DNA of 64,000 bases from Apodemus sylvaticus (Eukaryota > Chordata > Mammalia > Rodentia > Muridae): the NCBI RefSeq assembly GCF_947179515.1, contig NC_067485.1, positions 77,394,846 through 77,458,845 of the forward strand, in the 5' to 3' direction. This document shows, piece by piece, positions 46,186 to 57,045 of the stretch. The notes under the pieces are model-generated. The model saw only the letters and a program-made list of their open reading frames with translations. It was not told where the DNA came from and did no database searches. Position numbers and translations under genes: made by a program. Every line of letters begins with the position of its first letter. The first letter of the stretch is position 1.

Positions 46186-46537
46186 TTTTTTTTATTCGAT
46201 ATATTTTTTTATTTACATTTCAAATGATTTCCCCTTTTCTAGCCCCCCCACTCCCCGAAAGTCCCATAAGCCCTCTTCTCTCCCCCTGTCCTCCCACCCA
46301 CCCCTTCCCACTTCCCCGTTCTGGTTTTGCCGAATACTGCTTCACTGAGTCTTTCCAGAACAAGGGGCCACTCCTCCTTTCTTCTTGTACCTCATTTGAT
46401 GTGTGGATTATGTTTTGGGTATTCCAGTTTTCTAGGTTAGTATCCACTTATTAGTGAGTGCATACCATGATTCACCTTTTGAGTCTGGGTTACCTCACTT
46501 AGTATGATGTTCTCTAGCTCCATCCATTTGCCTAAGA
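46186..46537 (-). mobile_element. Young L1Md-type 3' end, antisense
   Basis: Reads on the minus strand from the last ORF2 codons (KWMELENIILSEVTQTQK...ISGY) through a 3' UTR nearly identical to that at 8557-8800, to a poly(A) tail. A 12-bp TSD, TGGATTCTTCTT, lies at 46174-46185 and 46538-46549. Confidence 0.95.
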
Positions 46538-46549
46538 TGGATTCTTCTT

Positions 46550-47645
46550 CTATTCCCCCTCCCCCGTGGTGGGTTGGCCCATGTTTGTAACTTGAATGAC
46601 ACAGCATCTTTTTGAGGCACAAAATCCAAGTCTCCCTGTTATGGCTTAGGTCTCTACTTTTGATAAGATTATTTTAATGTCCTATCAGGCTGTGAACTCC
46701 TCATATGCCTTGTAAGGAGGGACCAATGAATTCCATGGTCCTATGTCCAATTTTCTATCTTCTTATGGTAGTGTTGGTGCTTTAAAGCACCTGACAGTGG
46801 TGCAGAGGCACTGTAGTCAGAATAGATGAATCCAAACTTGGAATAGTCTTTATTTTCAGAAACGGTGACTGACAGAGGGACAGTTGTCTAATGCTATTGG
46901 GTTTTCACAATGAGGCCAGATGCTCATACTTGAAAGATTATAGATAGGTATTTGAGTCAGAAGTAGGATGGTGAGGTTGAATTAATGCCGACCGTGGCAA
47001 ACAGTTTCCATTCCTCCATACCTATCTGTGCTGCTGGCTCACACAAGCAAACATGTAAGCAGGCAAGTCAAACACATACAACAGGCTACCAGTAGAAAGT
47101 CTTCTCATGTATAATTTCTCTGTTCAATATTAAGGCAAAGTTTCTTCAGAAAACCTCATGCCTTACTCCTAATGCCTTTAGTTGATTGAATGAGACCCAC
47201 TAATACCATGAATCTCTTTTTCTTGGGAGTCAATTAATTTTAGACAAATCATGTTAATTTAAAAAAAAATACTGTCGCAGCAATATCTAGACTAGTAATG
47301 GGCCAAAAACATTAGCATTGTTGCTGAGCATAAATGATGTAAAATTAGCCATCATTTTGTGATGTCTATATATAACATGTTTTCCCTTACCAGGGGATGT
47401 AGTCTAAACATGAGACATGTTCAGAACTTCTATTTTGTTTCTCCCTAGGCAGATAGAGATCTGGAATTGGAGCGTATACACTTTCTGTGACAATACAGTT
47501 TCTCTTCTTTGCGGACTCAGAGTCTCTTTCAATAAATGGGTTCTGGTTCTTATCATTTGTTCATATATGGAATTGGAGTAAGACATCATGATGTTGATAT
47601 TCTCACACTTAACACAAACCTTCTGCTTCTTTTCTCTTAATTTTT
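46550..47645. other. Unique DNA, no feature seen
   Basis: No recognised repeat or gene. Confidence 0.45.
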
Positions 47646-47647
47646 TA

Positions 47648-47721
47648 TATGTATGCATGTATAATGTATGTATGTATGTATGTATGCATACATGTAAGTA
47701 TGCATGCATGTATGTATGTGC
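47648..47721 (+). repeat. (ATGT)n-like microsatellite
   Basis: Imperfect TATG/CATG units, alternating purine-pyrimidine. Confidence 0.92.
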
Positions 47722-47724
47722 TGG

Positions 47725-48885
47725 TACTACCCTGCTGCTGGCTCACCTCTCCTTCTCACCTTTGAACACCATGGTAAGTTAGCCAATCACCGCAGACCCT
47801 CAGAAATCAAGACGGTCATCATTATAGTTTTGCTGCAGATTATGGTGATTTCTCCTTCTTGACTTTGATGGCTAAATACTGTCACTTTCTTTTGAAACTT
47901 CAGGAATCATCACATTTCAAACATACTAGGAAGCCTAGTTTAAACCAGCCTTCCCCACTATCAAGGTAACATCCCCAATTCACAGCAAGGCAATATCACA
48001 TTTACTTTATCTTACTCTAAATTCAAGTAATAACTTCTTAGGAAAAGAGGATGGGGGGGGGGGGAGCTCCAGGAACCTGACCTACAAAGGATAGTTACCA
48101 TTGATCTTTTTAAACAGAAAAAGGAGAGATTGGAGACAAAATAGTTATGTCACTGGCTAATATTTTTGATGGGACAAGATTGAAACACTTGCCTGAGTGA
48201 AGAGAAAATGATTATTATAAAATAAGACAGGACTCCTTCTTATCCCCATTGAGTATAGCAACAAAGGTTCTTAACATATTTCTTCCCACTGAACTGAAGA
48301 AGTTTCTTCTTCCTATCTGTCTTCATTTATTCACTATGTGATCACAGCTCTCCATCCAGAGGGCCATCTAAGCAGTGGTACATGTGCTGATGGTATTGGT
48401 TATGTATGAAGTGCATGGGGAATTTTAATACAAAATTTATTTAGTCCAGTACATTTCTTTTTCTACATGTGAATATAACTTAAACAGATTAATTCCATCT
48501 GATTAAACTCACTTTACATGGTTAATGTACCATGGACCCTCCTTCTACCAACATTTTCCCCAAAGATCACAGGATCAGTATTTTGGTGTTCATTTTGTAT
48601 GTCACCTTTATATGCACAAAAGCCAATGGACTCAAAAGGAGGAACTGCATGAAATTAAATCAGTTTCAAATCCAAAGGCTTTTCACATAAGATAAACAAG
48701 CCAAGGGGAACAATAAGATGCAGCATTACCTTTCATTGATATCTAAATCCACTCAAAACAAGGTATTTCTAATTCAAGGTACCTTTCTGAAATTTTCATG
48801 CCATAGCTTGTTTAGCAACAACAATAACAAAAGCTCCAAAAATGAGAAGGTAAAGCAATTAATATGAAGTTATAAAGGACTTACA
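47725..48885. other. Unique DNA, no feature seen
   Basis: A G run of about 12 at 48053-48064 is the only low-complexity item. Confidence 0.45.
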
Positions 48886-48892
48886 GCAGTGG

Positions 48893-49062
48893 TTCTCAGC
48901 CTTGGCTGTACTTTAAAACCATGGGGGTGGGGGTAGTAGTGTTCCCAACTCTTTGGACTCAACAAGACTAATTAATTCAGACTTCCTAAGCCCAAGCATA
49001 AGTATTTTTTTTTAAATTTTATGGGTGATTCCAGCATACGAGTTAGGTTGATAGGCTCTGAA
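48893..49062 (+). mobile_element. MER5A-like hAT DNA transposon fossil
   Basis: CAGTGGTTCTCAGCCTTGGC is the diagnostic terminal inverted repeat of MER5-type (hAT-Charlie) MITEs. A central ACTAATTAATTCAGACTTCC and a decayed right half follow. Confidence 0.7.
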
Positions 49063-49067
49063 TCAAA

Positions 49068-49208
49068 GAATGATTCTCAAGGCTTAGTGTATGGCAAAAC
49101 ACCCAGAGAGCTTGCAAAAACTGTGGTTACTGGGCCCTACCCCAGATTCCCAAATTAGTGTATCTGGAACTTACATTCAAACACATTCTTTGATTCTGGC
49201 TCAGTGTG
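49068..49208 (+). mobile_element. Second hAT-Charlie-type MITE fossil
   Basis: GATTCTCAAGGCTTAGTGTA, CACCCAGAGAGCTTGCAAAA, CTGGGCCCTACCCCAGATTC and a closing TCAGTGTGAGAAC match the order of MER5A1/MER58-like elements. Confidence 0.55.
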
Positions 49209-49234
49209 AGAACAATTACAATAGAAAAGCCCAA

Positions 49235-49620
49235 ATCAGAACATGTAGGTAAGTGTGCATCAACAGGCATGGATTTATAAAAAATATGTGAAGCTTATAC
49301 ACAGAGTTTTATTTGAGTGTAAAGAAGAGAATTATGTCATTTTCAGGAAAGTGGATACAAGTAAATATAATCCTGGTAAATGAGATAAGCCAGACACAGA
49401 AATACAAATATTACATGTTATATGCACACTTATATTTTTCTGTCATATACATACATACATATATACATACATATTTGGCACAGTATAAAGGTAGATGGAA
49501 GATTATTTGGAGGTGATACTGTAAGAGTAAGATGACCAGCAACAGGGTACTATCTCCACAAAAGACTAATGGTGGTGATGATGGCCAGATGGAAGTATCT
49601 TTATGAAAGACATTATGAAC
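49235..49620 (+). mobile_element. Old L1 ORF2 end and 3' UTR
   Basis: AATTATGTCATTTTCAGGAA, AATGAGATAAGCCAGACACA and AGAAATACAAATATTACATG match the ORF2 end. An imperfect TACA tract at 49448-49474 follows. Confidence 0.62.
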
Positions 49621-49813
49621 TAAAAATATTTTAGAACATAAATTCTGTTCAGTTACCATTGATACAATATAGAAAATGTCATAATTTTTTTTGGGGGGGA
49701 CAGCATTTCCATGAGGAAAATCCTCTATTACCTTGTAAGTTTTGTGGAAGAATGAGCTAGTCTAAATAAATACATGCCCACATGATATACTGCTCCTCAA
49801 AAGAAAGACCTCA

Positions 49814-50010
49814 GGGCTGGAGAGATGGTTCAGCAGTTAAGAACACTCACTGCTCTTCTAGAGGTCCTGAGTTCAATTCCCAGAAACCACATGATGGCTC
49901 ACAACCATCTATAATGAGATCTGATGCCCTCTTCCCTGTGTCTGAAGACAGCTATAGTATACTCATATAAATAAAACCTAAAAAAAATAAAAAAATAAAA
50001 AAACAAACCA
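49814..50010 (+). repeat. B2 SINE
   Basis: GGGCTGGAGAGATGG head, A box at 49826-49836, B box GTTCAATTCC at 49871-49880, and a body ending in TAAATAAAACC plus an A-rich tail. The flanking TSD is only weakly visible (AAGACC on both sides). Confidence 0.96.
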
Positions 50011-50047
50011 GGAAGGAAGGAAGGAAGGAAGGAAAGAAGGAAGGAAG
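50011..50047 (+). repeat. (GGAA)n in the B2 tail
   Basis: About nine GGAA/GAAG units directly after the A-rich tail of B2. Confidence 0.94.
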
Positions 50048-50454
50048 ACCCTGAATGAAGAGGATAAAATAGTATATTTGTGATCTGCAATATTTGGGGC
50101 AAATGAGGAAGTAAGAAAATTATTTCTTCATTAGTTTAGCAGCTCTAGGATTTGAATCAAAGTAAAAAAATTACTAATAATGGTGGTGATATAGTTGCTT
50201 GGCCATTTATATAAACGTCATAGGACTATATTTAGTGGCTCCTGTGTTCATGTTCCACAAATTTGGAATACTTCACAAAGCATAAGCTGCAACAGATGAA
50301 AGGTATGGCTCCTGCTCTAAGTTGTTACCGAGACTGGACAGCATCATCCGTATGACGACAATGGAAGGGATTCAGGAAAGCCTGGGCTGATGACTGGGTA
50401 GATATGACTAGACAGAATAGCTGTGTCATCCTGCATGCCTGCTTCTTTGGCTCC

Positions 50455-50755
50455 TTAGTTATTGATTGGCAGTTGGCTGGCTGTTTGGATGCCTGACTGG
50501 TGTGTTGGTAATGGTTGTTTAGTTGATTATTTGTTTCATTGACTATTTGTTTTTAATATTTTGGTTGGCTAGTTGGGTTAGTGTGTAGGTAGATGACTGG
50601 TTTGTTATCTGGTTACTTGATTAGTTATTTAGTTGTTTGGGTGAGTGGTTGAGTAAGTAGACAGGTTTGCTTGGTTACTTAGTTGTTAATTTGGTTGGGT
50701 CACTGGCCAGTTAGTTGTTAGGTGGCTGCTTTATTGGCTATCATATTGGTTGTAT
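50455..50755 (+). repeat. Decayed tetranucleotide (TTGR/TRGT)n tract
   Basis: A T/G-dominated, C-poor stretch in which a 4-base phase is visible over most of 300 bases, for example TAGT TGGG TTAG TGTG TAGG. It is consistent with an old, mutated (TTGG/TTAG)-type array. No coding frame. Confidence 0.7.
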
Positions 50756-50759
50756 TTTG

Positions 50760-51845
50760 TTACTACTTATTCTATTATGATCAAAACTGATTTTTTTTTC
50801 AGTATTCTTCCAATCCCTGCCACTCTAACCATGAGAGTGTCCATGACAACTAAGACATCAGTCAGCTCAAGTTCAGATAACTAGCTATACACAAGTAAGC
50901 ACTGGCCTTGATGCCTGGGAATACACAGAAGACAGCAGCCCATGAGCCTCTGCTTGTGCACACTCTGTAAACACAGCATTGGTGACATCCTTTCCAAGCT
51001 CTGTGTTGAGGGATATTGATACAGTGAAGAAACAGAACAACACCTCTGAGGACAGAAGGCATATCACTATGCTAACAAACATGAGAATGGCTCTATGATG
51101 AATTCTTGTGAGTCAGAGATCAGACAGTCTAGATTATAGTACAGTTAAAGGATTCCCCATACTTGAGGCTCCCTAACTTGGACATATATGCAGCATATGA
51201 GCAGACTCTGCTAACTCCTCCCTCTCCATCTTCATCAAGGGGAAGGGGGGGCAGAATCCTTTCATGACTTTAGAGACTGACTTAGCTAAAGCATTGAGGA
51301 AGTAAAGAAAGGACAGACAGACACACATGCACAGAGGGCTACAACAGACACACACATGCAAATGTGCATACACAGAAGGGGAGAAAGAAAGAGAGGAAAG
51401 GTGCGTACGGGGATTGGACGGACTGTCCTGTCTGATAGAGAAGCCTCAGCATCCTGAAGCCGAGCATGTTTATTCCATATAGTTGAACAAAGAGGCAGGG
51501 TTACTATATACCGCTGAACAAGAAAACAGGGTTAGCTAGGCTTGGTAGGAGCAGTCTCTGTAGAGAGACAGTCCTGGGCAGTGGGGGAACGCTACAGTGG
51601 GCTTTTTCTGTACACACTGTCAACACTGGAGCATCCCAAGGCTTTGCTATCCCAATGAGCCTCACCTGGGGAAGGGTTTGGAAGGGCTCCTCCAGCAGGG
51701 TGGAGCCATTGGTCCTGAACATGGCTGTGCCTGTTCGCAGCAGAACTTCACTCCCTCCCTACAGGGAGGGGGCCTCATGAGCATCAATCTGATTGTCTGC
51801 TTTCCAATAGGTGTAAACATTTTTGTTTCAATTGTGGCCTTAAAA
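50760..51845. other. Unique DNA, no feature seen
   Basis: No recognised repeat or gene. Confidence 0.45.
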
Positions 51846-51867
51846 TAGGTCAGAGAAAGCTATTTGT

Positions 51868-52465
51868 TTTTTTTTTAATTTTTTTAACTTATTTTCTATA
51901 TTCTTTGTTTACATTCTAAAAGCCTTCCCCTTTCCTAGTCCACCCCCCATATGTCCCATAAGGCCTCTTCTCTCCATCCATTCTCCTATCTTTGCCCCTC
52001 CCTTTTCTCTGTCCTGGTACTCCCCTACAATGCTGGATCAAGCCTTTCCAGGATTAGGGCGCTCTTCTTTCTTCATGGGAATCATTTGATATGTTAATTG
52101 TATCTTCAGTGTTCAGAGCTTCAGGGCTAATTAATATCCACTTATCAATGATTGCGTTCCATGGTTATTCTTTTGTAATTGCGTTACCTCGCTTAGGATG
52201 ATATTTTCCAGTTCCATCCATTTGCCTAAGAAATTCATGAATTCATTGCTTTTAATTGCTGAATAGTACTCCATTGTGTATATATACCACATTTTCTGTA
52301 TCCATTCCTCCATTGAAGGATATCTGAGTTCTTTCCAGCTTCTGGCTATTATAAATAAGGCTGCTGCGAACATAGTGGAGCATGTGTCCTTATTGCATGC
52401 TGGAGAATCCTCTGGGTATATGCCCAGGAGAGGTATAGCAGGGTCCTCCAGAAGTGTCATGCCCA
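51868..52465 (-). mobile_element. 5'-truncated L1 3' end with 19-bp TSD, antisense
   Basis: Minus-strand ORF2 end, readable from MTLLEDPAIPLLGIYPED to the ISGY stop over 109 codons, then the 3' UTR and poly(A). A perfect 19-bp direct repeat, GTCAGAGAAAGCTATTTGT, flanks it at 51849-51867 and 52466-52484. Confidence 0.97.
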
Positions 52466-52891
52466 GTCAGAGAAAGCTATTTGTGAGAGTATTGACTCAG
52501 CAAGTTCAAAACCAGCCTAAAGGGAAGACTCAAAAATAGGGAGCAGATATACTCAAATACCAACATGGAAAGATATCCATGATATTTTTAAGTAAACACA
52601 TTCAATTCAGTTTGATACATTACAGAGATATGAATCAAAGGTATATGCTGTAAATAGCATCCTTCTTAAGCATTTTGGGGCAAGCTCAGTCCCTGTTTTT
52701 TATACTTTTAAACTTTTGCATTGTTTGTGACATGCTTTCTTTCTTCTACCCTGCAAAAGAAGATAAAGTGTTAAGTGTCCACTATTAAAGTTTTCCGTGT
52801 AAAGGATAATGATGAACTCAGAGGGCAACAGCCATATACAAAGACTCCATTTTCAGCCTCTTCCTGAGGAATGGTTATCAGGAGACCAGAT

Positions 52892-52925
52892 TCAGAAGGA
52901 GGCGCTTGTTTGTGCCTCCTTCTGA
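52892..52925 (+). other. Perfect 12-bp inverted repeat (hairpin)
   Basis: TCAGAAGGAGGC and GCCTCCTTCTGA are exact complements with a 10-base spacer. A G:U and a G:C pair could extend the stem inward to 14. It is too short for a microRNA precursor. Confidence 0.85.
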
Positions 52926-53053
52926 GTGTCTTTAGAGGAGTACAATGTGTTTCTTTGTTGGCTGTTTTCCTCTCAGGAATGCAGATTTGATTGCAGAGGG
53001 TAGACAGCTAAAAGGGATAAGGAGATGCAAGTCGCACACAGCTGACACTGACC

Positions 53054-53080
53054 AAAAAAAAAAAAAAAAAAAAAAAAAAA
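53054..53080 (+). repeat. Poly(A) tract, 27 bases
   Basis: Uninterrupted A run. No retrotransposon body is evident immediately upstream. Confidence 0.95.
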
Positions 53081-53084
53081 GAAA

Positions 53085-54175
53085 ATCATGCTCTGCAAAG
53101 TCCTGGCAGTTTAGCACTTCCTGAAACAAAAGGTGAGGGATTGGGGGAGGAAGTGTAGGGCCTGGGGCCTGACAAAGAGGAAAAAAACAATAGGCAGAAT
53201 GCAAACTGGGCAGTTATTTAATCCATGAGCAGAGCTGCAGGCATCCAGAAGTGTGGCCCACCCATGTGCCTATGTGCAAGAGTAGTGTGCAGGACCTGAA
53301 GAGCAGATGGGAGGGAAGGACAGGTGGGACATGGGAAACAGAGCCCGATAGGGACAGTCTGGAACCAGAGCATGGATGCCCACAGGAGACCAGGTGACAA
53401 ACTCGGCTTCCAACACGTCAGCATCAGAACTGATTCATGAAGACAACGGATTTATGATTTATGAGACAATGAAAGTTCCCAGAGGAAACTAAACTGAAGG
53501 TTGGGGAGCAGAGCAGATGTGAAAATTATTATAAAGTCTCAAGCAGAGAAAAACAAAGAAAGGTAGAAAGATAGAACAAGAGAGATGAAGTAGGAAGAAG
53601 AATGGGAATTTTCCAGTTCTCTGTTCTGTAGAAGACTCTCTTCTTGTTATCTCATATGTGCTCATTCATTGAACCCATGGAGACAGGGTGAGAATGCTGA
53701 TCCCAAAAGAAATACATCACATCAGGTCCTAAACCCAGAACAAAATATTGCTCCCTTATTTCAAATAGTATTTTAAATATTTATTTAATAATATATAAAA
53801 CTAAATAAAAATTATTTCAAATATTTATTTAAATTTTAAAAAAAATGTCCTAAGTATTTCCACTAAGGATTTTGAGGTGTAAGCATCTTGAGTTCTCCCT
53901 GAACCAATGGCAGGTTTCATTTTAAAGGTCAAACAAAAGCAATGGCAGTGGTGGCAGACACTGGAGTGGGACAGCCTCAAGTTAAGGAGTAGCAGCAGGT
54001 GCCAGAGATGGAAGAAGGTGAGGCATGGATGAGAATCTGACCGGGGATGGAAGCGCACTTAGACTTGGACTGTATACAGCAAGGACAATGAAGACAATTT
54101 TACTTTGTTGAGAGCTACAATATCAGTGGTCACCTGCTTCAACAGTAACTGATATCAATACATCCACAAAGTAGA
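53085..54175. other. Unique DNA with an AT-rich patch
   Basis: 53752-53842 is almost entirely A/T. No gene or transposon recognised. Confidence 0.45.
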
Positions 54176-54177
54176 GA

Positions 54178-54292
54178 ACAGCATCCACATTTTGCAAATA
54201 AGGCAATGAAGCCTTAGGAAAGTCGGAAGAGGAACTGAAGTTACCTAGCTAGCAGGAGTCAGGAAGAGGATTCCAATCCAAGTAACATGACT
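54178..54292 (-). repeat. MIR-like ancient SINE, antisense
   Basis: CACATTTTGCAAATAAGGCA, AGTTACCTAGCTAGCAGGAG and AAGAGGATTCCAATCC follow the antisense MIR order (fraction with CCATTTTACAGATGAGGAAA in the consensus). Confidence 0.65.
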
Positions 54293-55265
54293 GAGAAGAT
54301 CACAGCCTCTACCTACCGCCATCAATGCTCAGAGCCTTATATGGCAAAGCTGAGGACCAACCAGGAAGCAATGAACTGGGACCCAGAAGAAGAAGTCAAC
54401 ATGATCTTCAAAGCTCACAGCAGTCATCCATTTCTGCAAGTCAGGCCACATGTCCCCAAGATTCAGCGGTATTCATGAACAGTAGCACCTGCTGGTGCCC
54501 AAGTGCTCAAATATGAGAACCTATGAGAATACTGTACATTTACACCGCAACAGCTACCCAAGTAACTGCCCCATTTCTTGAGATGTGCCCAGAAGAAGTA
54601 CATTTATGGGCAACTACTTGACAACCTGGATCCCTACAATAATGGCCACAGCAACAAAAATAATGATTTGTAGTATATGCCAACATTCATAATATGAATA
54701 TATTTATCATGAATTTCAAGCTAATACAAATGCCATTACTTGATAAAAATAGAAACAATATATGAAAATAACACTAGCAAACTGTATTTCCAATACTCAA
54801 ATGCATTAGGTGAAAACAACATCAAAAAACATAAGGGTTAGGAAAGTGCAATAACTGGGGGTGATTTCTGTATCTATTTTGTGGTATTTAATGTTGTTTA
54901 ATTCATTGTGCTGGTAGCTTTGAATCTTTTTAAATAATGGCTATATTTAGCAACAGGTTAGCAAAAATTCCTGAAACTTAATAATGGACACTTGACAAGT
55001 GGCTGTGGTTATCTATCACAGGACTGGGAAGTAGGCGTGTGTTCTTTATCAGCTATCTTTGGCTTTATATTTCCACTGAATTATTGTGAGATCCAGATGA
55101 GTTCATCATTCTGTGGCTGCCACAGATTGGTATCCTCAGGCGATGCTTCTTATGACCACCACCCTGAGATTTTATTCTCTGAAATGTGGCTGACTCAGTG
55201 CTGTGCCATAGATATTTATAGGTGCTTGTGGAGGAAGGGGCATTTTGTATTTAAATACCTTACAC
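54293..55265. other. Unique DNA, no feature seen
   Basis: No recognised repeat or coding exon. Confidence 0.45.
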
Positions 55266-55268
55266 AAC

Positions 55269-55648
55269 TGAAACCATTGGACTGAGCTGGGGTCCCCAGT
55301 GGAGGAGTTGGAGAAGGGACCGAAGGAACTGAGGGGGTTTTCAGCCCTGCGGAGGTAACAACAGTGTCAACCAGAAGGACCCCCACCCCTGGAGCTCCTA
55401 GGAACTGGACCACCAACAAGAGTACACATGGAGGTACCAGTGCCTCCAGCCGCATAGGTGGCAGAGGATGGCCTTGTTGGCCATGAGTGGGAGGAACGGC
55501 CCTTGAGCCTGAGGGGGTTCAATGCTCCAGTGTAGGAGAATGCCAGGGCTGGGAGTGGGAGAGTGGGAGAGTGGAAGGGTAGGAGGGTGGGAGGGTGGGA
55601 GAGTGGAAGGGTGGGAGGGTAGGAGGGTGGGAGGGGGAGGGTGGGTCC
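55269..55648 (+). mobile_element. L1 3' UTR with amplified G-rich tract
   Basis: CAGTGGAGGAGTTGGAGAAG, GAGTACACATGGAGGTACCA, GGCAGAGGATGGCCTTGTTG and TGCTCCAGTGTAGGAGAATG are standard mouse L1 3' UTR blocks. The following G-rich part is enlarged into a minisatellite. The A tail seems lost. Confidence 0.85.
55551..55642 (+). repeat. GGGAGGGT-type minisatellite, G-quadruplex prone
   Basis: Units of about 8-9 bases (GGGAGAGT, GGAAGGGT, GGGAGGGT) with a longer duplicated block: GAGAGTGGAAGGGT occurs twice. Many GGG triplets separated by 1-3 bases are present on the plus strand. Confidence 0.9.
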
Positions 55649-55649
55649 G

Positions 55650-56758
55650 CCACTTCTGTGTGAACTTGTGTTCTTGTTTTCCATATTGTAATTCAGCCAT
55701 GCTCAGCTCCTGTCATTGAGATAGCACCATTTTTATATAAAAATAAATTAGTCCTTAAGACACGTGCATATGCATTCATGTAATCCCAGAGAGTACTACA
55801 GAACCTAAGCATATTATCTTACTCCCATACAAAATAATCCTGTCTTATTATATTACAAGTTAGAAAAAAGAATCAGGCTAGAGGAGCCATGGCATAATAG
55901 GCAGATTCGCTTGAAATCCATTTCAGGTAAAAATCCCACTGTACCAAGGTTGCTTGGAAATCAAATTGCTATAGTATAATCAAACAACAAAATAAAAGTT
56001 AATTTCTAAGGTATACATGGTGGAGGACTATTGTTTACCAGAGCTTTTCTTATTTGTTTACATAAAGCAGATGCTTAATGCATTCTCTTTGTACAAATAT
56101 CATCTTTGACTCTTTGGAATTGTTATGCCAAGAGGGACACATTATCAACTTTGAAACTATGTCTCACAGTTAAACTTGAGCCACACCTGTATTAATCTGT
56201 TTTTCTCTGCAAGTGCTTGAATTCGTGATGAATTCACTCTGTGAAATTTAACGTGATCTGAAATATACCCTTGGTAATAAATGCTTTTGAAAGATACATC
56301 CATTACCTGAGTGCGTGCTTCAAAAGTTTGTTTTTCTATTCTTGTCTCTGGTTGGAAACTTGGTGATGGAAGGAATGCATTTTATGAATCTTCATGCCCT
56401 AGCATATCTAAACACTTAATAGACATTCATATTTATTGATCAGCGGGTATGGCAACACGTTTGTACTGAGACCAACTGGCAGAGATATTTAGGAGCAAAC
56501 CAAAACTAATCCGGTAGAGCCCCAAAGTCAATATACATGCCAGAGCTTAAGGATTTAGGCAGAAGGGGAAAGAATAAATGGGGGGCAGCAGTGGGCTTTG
56601 CTTACAAAGCATTGGGGAAGGTAGGCTCCAAATGGGAGATATATTTGAAACATGCTAATGCACTGCATGGACTTTTATGAGTAGAGAGAATGACTCAGAG
56701 TAAGCAATTGTTTATCTTCTCTGTAGTTCCTCTAACACTTGGCCAAACTAGTCATAGT
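55650..56758. other. Unique DNA, no feature seen
   Basis: No firm repeat. A weak MIR-like 3' end may lie near 56397-56440. Confidence 0.4.
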
Positions 56759-56760
56759 TA

Positions 56761-56793
56761 ATTACTTACTTACTTAATTAATTAATTAATTAA
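56761..56793 (+). repeat. (TTAC)n(TTAA)n microsatellite
   Basis: Three TTAC-type units then five TTAA units, on the tail side of the following antisense SINE. Confidence 0.92.
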
Positions 56794-57045
56794 CATGTGA
56801 GCTATATATGTGTAAGTGGGCAAATGGACCTATGCCCAAGTGCAGGTGCCAAAGGAAAATGTCCAGAGACAGGTAGCCAGCAAGCCTCAGACGTTCTCCT
56901 GTCTCTGCCCACTACCCCAAGTACTGGGGTTATAAGTGTGCATTTGAAGGTTAGAAGCTTCTTAAGTGTACTCTGGGCATTTGAACTGAAGTCCTGCTGC
57001 TTGGGCAGCAAATGCTCTGCACCAATAAGGCTGTCTTTCCTTATA
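56794..57045 (-). repeat. B4-like composite SINE, antisense
   Basis: The B1-like middle (CCAAGTACTGGGGTTATAAG) is followed by an ID-like head (GAACTGAAGTCCTGCTGCTT, then GGCAGCAAATGCTCTGCACC). Together they fit the ID+B1 fusion called B4. Diverged. Confidence 0.55.

Noticed and set aside
55367..55700. Overlapping Pro-rich frames of about 100 codons
   Set aside because: Products of the G-rich L1 3' UTR minisatellite read in antisense.
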